A stretch of 45,328 bases of DNA, from assembly GCA_013334825.1 (NCBI GenBank), contig JAAXWR010000001.1, forward strand, positions 404,731 through 450,058, written 5' to 3'. Below are positions 42,949-45,328 of the stretch, piece after piece (the stretch's first letter is position 1; the number at the start of each line of letters is the position of its first letter). The stretch comes from Candidatus Yonathbacteria bacterium (GTDB lineage: Bacteria; Patescibacteriota; Minisyncoccia; Phycocordibacterales; JACNGX01). Under the pieces are notes generated by a model. That model had not been told where the DNA came from, ran no database searches, and was given only the letters and a program-made list of their open reading frames with translations. The translations under genes were made by a program, and so were the position numbers.

Positions 42949-44418
42949 TCACTCCCGTGGGCGAAGTGTTGGGAAAAGAATCGCTTCGCGAATGTTACGC
43001 GTCCCCGTGGCAAGCATAACGAGACGGTCAATCCCCACTCCCACACCCCCCGCAGGAGGCATACCATGTTCCATCGCTTCTAAGAATTCTTCATCTTTGG
43101 GTGAAATATCTTCATCACCGCCAGTGCGTTTTATTTCTTGTTCTTCAAAACGAGCACGTTGTTCAAGAGGGTCATTTAATTCAGAAAATGCATTTACAAT
43201 TTCAAGCCCCCCAATAACCAGCTGAAAACGGTCAATCATTGACGGATCATTTTCTTTTTCTTTCGCAAACGGGGAAAACGCCTTTGGATACTCTACAAGG
43301 AATGTTGGCGCAGATAGATGTGGACGACAACATTTCTTATAAATACCATCCAGTATTTTTTCACGTCCCTCACCCTTTTTTACCACCACACCAGATTCAT
43401 GTGCTTTGGCAAGGAGCGCGTCTTCGGGCATACCAAATGGATCATCCATGTCAGCGTATTCGGCAAACAGTTCTTTAAATGATATAACGGCAAACGGCTC
43501 TGCCAAAGAAATAGTTTCCTCTTCATGGACAATGTCTGATGTACCCATCACCGACATCATCACTGTACGTATGAGTTGTTCAACATATGCCATTTGACTT
43601 GTTGCGTCCGCATACGCTTCATAAAACTCAAGCATGGTAAACTCAGGATTGTGTGTTACATCAATCCCTTCATTACGAAAATTACGACCAATTTCATATA
43701 CTTTTGGATATCCACCAATCAATAATTGTTTGAGATAAAGTTCTGGCGCGATACGCAAATACATATCCGTATCGAGGGCGTTGTGGTGAGTGATAAATGG
43801 TTGCGCAAGTGCTCCTCCTGCAAGTGATTGAAGCATCGGTGTCTCTACTTCCATATATCCTGTATCATCAAGAAAACGTCGAAGCGCGGAAACAAGACGC
43901 GCGCGCGTTTCAAAACGCTTTTTCACTTCAGGAGAGGATAGGGTATCGAGATATCGTTTACGAAAACGCTCTTCGGTATCCTTGAGTCCATGCCATTTGT
44001 CAGGAAGTGGTCGAAGTGACTTCGCAAGCATCTTCCAAGAAGCCGCCTCGATACTTTTTTCACCACGTTGAGAAAGCGCAAGGATTCCCGTGCAGGCAAT
44101 CATATCACCAATATCAACAGTCTCTGCAAAAAGAGCAAAATCATCCGTTTGCATGTTGTCGTGTTTAACAAGGACTTGTATATGTCCACTTCCATCATCA
44201 ATATCCGCAAACATAAGCTTTCCTTGCCCACGAAGTGCCATGACACGTCCCGCAAGTGTGATTGTGCGTCCATCACCTGTGAGAACATCAAAATCATTAA
44301 CTGCTGTTGCGCAATCACATGTTCGTCCAGTATGAACAGGAAACGGATTGTGTCCCTTCGTTTTAATGATTTCGAGTTTTTTGAGGCGCTCTGCGCGGAG
44401 TTCTTCAAGGGAAGACAT
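42949..44418 (-). CDS. lysS: Lysyl-tRNA synthetase, class II
   Basis: Charges tRNA-Lys, including the tRNA-Lys(CUU) of this window. It starts MSSLEELRAERLKKLEIIKT; the N-terminal OB fold (TLAGRVMALRGQGKLMFADI) binds the anticodon. The class II core has DTGYMEVETPMLQSLAGGAL (motif 1 region), RNFRNEGIDVTHNPEFTMLE (motif 2) and GVGIDRLVMLATG (motif 3). Length 489 is normal. The leader on the minus strand is pyrimidine-rich (ATCTCCTAACTTCCTAACCT) and resembles the dispersed repeat at 1019-1088; no Shine-Dalgarno is seen. Confidence 0.97.
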   Translation of the reverse strand: MSSLEELRAERLKKLEIIKTKGHNPFPVHTGRTCDCATAVNDFDVLTGDGRTITLAGRVMALRGQGKLMFADIDDGSGHIQVLVKHDNMQTDDFALFAETVDIGDMIACTGILALSQRGEKSIEAASWKMLAKSLRPLPDKWHGLKDTEERFRKRYLDTLSSPEVKKRFETRARLVSALRRFLDDTGYMEVETPMLQSLAGGALAQPFITHHNALDTDMYLRIAPELYLKQLLIGGYPKVYEIGRNFRNEGIDVTHNPEFTMLEFYEAYADATSQMAYVEQLIRTVMMSVMGTSDIVHEEETISLAEPFAVISFKELFAEYADMDDPFGMPEDALLAKAHESGVVVKKGEGREKILDGIYKKCCRPHLSAPTFLVEYPKAFSPFAKEKENDPSMIDRFQLVIGGLEIVNAFSELNDPLEQRARFEEQEIKRTGGDEDISPKDEEFLEAMEHGMPPAGGVGVGIDRLVMLATGTRNIREAILFPTLRPRE

Positions 44419-44546
44419 GGTAGTATGTAAGGAGATTAGTAGGTTAGGAAGTTAGGAGATAGAATATGGGGAGGTAAAAAATGGAAAACATATATCAACA
44501 TATCGGTTAACGATTGTTCCAGTATACCAGAAAATCTGGGAAGAAA

Positions 44547-44586
44547 AAGTGGCGGTGTCTTGAAAAATCAAGACACCGCCACTTTT
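44547..44586 (-). terminator. Terminator of greA
   Basis: AAAGTGGCGGTGTCTTG / CAAGACACCGCCACTTT around AAAAAT. On the minus strand a TTTTTC tract follows. Confidence 0.85.
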
Positions 44587-44603
44587 ATCGTTCTTGAAGA
44601 ACA

Positions 44604-45056
44604 TTAAGCTACTTGCTCAATAACATATGTCATTGTTCCTGCAGGACTTTCATACGAGACTTCGTCCCCTTTCTTATGTCCAAGAAGTGCGTTGCCAAGT
44701 GGTGACGCCACAGAAAATTTACCTGCGGCACTGTCTGCTTCTTCCGATTCAACAAGTGTCATTTCACGTATCGTGCCTTCTTTTTTCTTTTTTACAACAA
44801 TATGTGAACCAACGCGAATGACATCACTCTTCACATGCGTCATGACCTTTGCATCTTTTACAATTGCTTCAAGTTCAACGATGCGTTTTTCAATCTTTGC
44901 TTGATTGTCTCGTGCTTCATGGTATTCGGCATTCTCTGAAAGATCACCGAGTGATTTTGCATATTCAAGTTCGTCCGCAATTTCTTTACGACGTGTAGTC
45001 TTTAAATGAGCAAGTTCATTCTTCAATTCTTCAAGTTTTTCTTTGCTGAGTAACAT
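44604..45056 (-). CDS. greA: Transcription elongation factor GreA
   Basis: Rescues backtracked RNA polymerase by stimulating transcript cleavage. From ATG 45056: MLLSKEKLEELKNELAHLKT, the coiled-coil hairpin with the acidic tip residues in GDLSENAEYHEARDNQAKIE (Asp and Glu of the family), then the FKBP-like C-terminal domain (VRVGSH...; GKFSVASPLGNALLGHKKGD; TMTYVIEQV). Length 150 is near the typical 155-160. The longer upstream frame runs through a hairpin and is not coding. A stable hairpin lies 10 bp before the start. Confidence 0.96.
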   Translation of the reverse strand: MLLSKEKLEELKNELAHLKTTRRKEIADELEYAKSLGDLSENAEYHEARDNQAKIEKRIVELEAIVKDAKVMTHVKSDVIRVGSHIVVKKKKEGTIREMTLVESEEADSAAGKFSVASPLGNALLGHKKGDEVSYESPAGTMTYVIEQVA

Positions 45057-45066
45057 AACGGATGAG

Positions 45067-45091
45067 GGCGTGGGCAAAAAACGCCCACGCC
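45067..45091 (-). promoter_or_regulatory. GC-rich hairpin in the greA leader
   Basis: GGCGTGGGC / GCCCACGCC, 9-bp perfect stem with a 7-nt A/T loop, 10 bp upstream of the greA ATG. On the minus strand the loop is GTTTTTT, so this could be an attenuator or an anti-RBS structure. Confidence 0.55.
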
Positions 45092-45267
45092 ACTGAAAAT
45101 AAAGGATAATATAAGAAAACTGTATTCCCGAGGCACTTAGTATATGCCCGTCAGTACTGATGGAATAGTATACTACATATATATTAAAAAGCAATGCGCT
45201 CGGGTAATGTGCACACACATATGGCGGTTTTCCAAACTGTAGCTAATATTCAAGGATGTGTGTCACT

Positions 45268-45328
45268 ATGGCAACAACAATTAAAGAAGAGCGACTACGG
45301 TGGGTACTCCCTATCGTACGAAAAGAAG
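45268..45328 (+). CDS. Start of a gene, possibly an IS-type transposase or HTH protein (partial)
   Basis: Only 20 codons are visible: MATTIKEERLRWVLPIVRKE, cut by the window end. AAGGATG lies about 11 nt upstream. The start is helical and basic, and would suit the helix-turn-helix front of an IS481-type transposase, but the visible part is too short for a firm call. Confidence 0.4.
   Translation, partial: MATTIKEERLRWVLPIVRKE

Overview
This window reads as the chromosome of a small-genome bacterium of the Candidate Phyla Radiation (Patescibacteria), most likely a Parcubacteria-like lineage. The assignment is an inference. It rests on a short IF-2 of 500 residues with no N-terminal extension, a DprA, RelA/SpoT and S1 set of reduced length, five small two-helix proteins of the type IV secretion pilin type in a row, a DUF4446 protein, many short unrecognised genes each with its own promoter and terminator, and probable leaderless mRNAs (a -10 box 6-7 nt before the ATG of dprA, relA/spoT and an MBL-fold gene). 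Stops TAA, TAG and TGA all appear to be used as stops.

Layout. 1-725: 5' part of serS (minus). 1105-8262: dprA, topA and a RelA/SpoT gene, with single-gene insertions of unknown function. 8496-10598: an unknown gene and parB (minus). 10815-17849: unknown genes, tRNA-Leu(CAA), an ABC exporter, a peroxiredoxin, miaA and a superoxide dismutase. 17973-20422: DUF4446, infB, rbfA. 20554-24189: a tRNA-rich zone (Cys, Leu-UAA, Leu-UAG, Lys) full of modular hairpin repeats, with an OLD-like ATPase/TOPRIM nuclease gene inside. 24309-27779: a minus-strand cluster of five pilin-like genes and a solute-binding-like protein. 27798-32286: a methyltransferase, gyrA, a membrane protein and an MBL-fold protein (minus). 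32383-37510: a gene array unlike its surroundings. 37717-38865: rpsA. 38978-40744: mraZ-rsmH-ftsL-like division cluster (minus) with probable MraZ operators. 41106-42916: two paralogous unknown genes around a third. 42949-45056: lysS and greA (minus). The last 61 bases start another gene.

Two structures stand out. First, the array at 32.4-37.5 kb begins with a 46-bp perfect palindrome and two strong tandem promoters. It then runs through seven small unrecognised genes plus two units without a clear gene. Nearly every unit has the same punctuation: a terminator-like hairpin, a second hairpin enclosed by a covarying pyrimidine/purine pairing, a boxA-like TTGTTCTTTGAAA, a third hairpin, then the next gene (often with a strong Shine-Dalgarno). 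The resemblance is to an rRNA leader (boxB-boxA) repeated before each gene. In one unit the second hairpin is replaced by a complete type III hammerhead ribozyme core (34895-34943).

Second, five tRNA genes are followed by a mosaic of conserved hairpins. For three of them an inverted copy of the tRNA 3' end closes the terminator stem. Units in the mosaics are bounded by inverted and direct copies of the T-arm of the tRNA at that locus. The same modules recur at different tRNAs, but the T-arm copies are locus-specific. Both systems are described from sequence alone; their functions are not known to me.

The housekeeping genes cover translation (serS, lysS, infB, rbfA, rpsA, miaA, tRNAs), DNA topology and uptake/recombination (topA, gyrA, dprA), segregation (parB), stringent response, oxidative defence (peroxiredoxin, superoxide dismutase), transcript elongation (greA) and division (mraZ, rsmH, ftsL-like).
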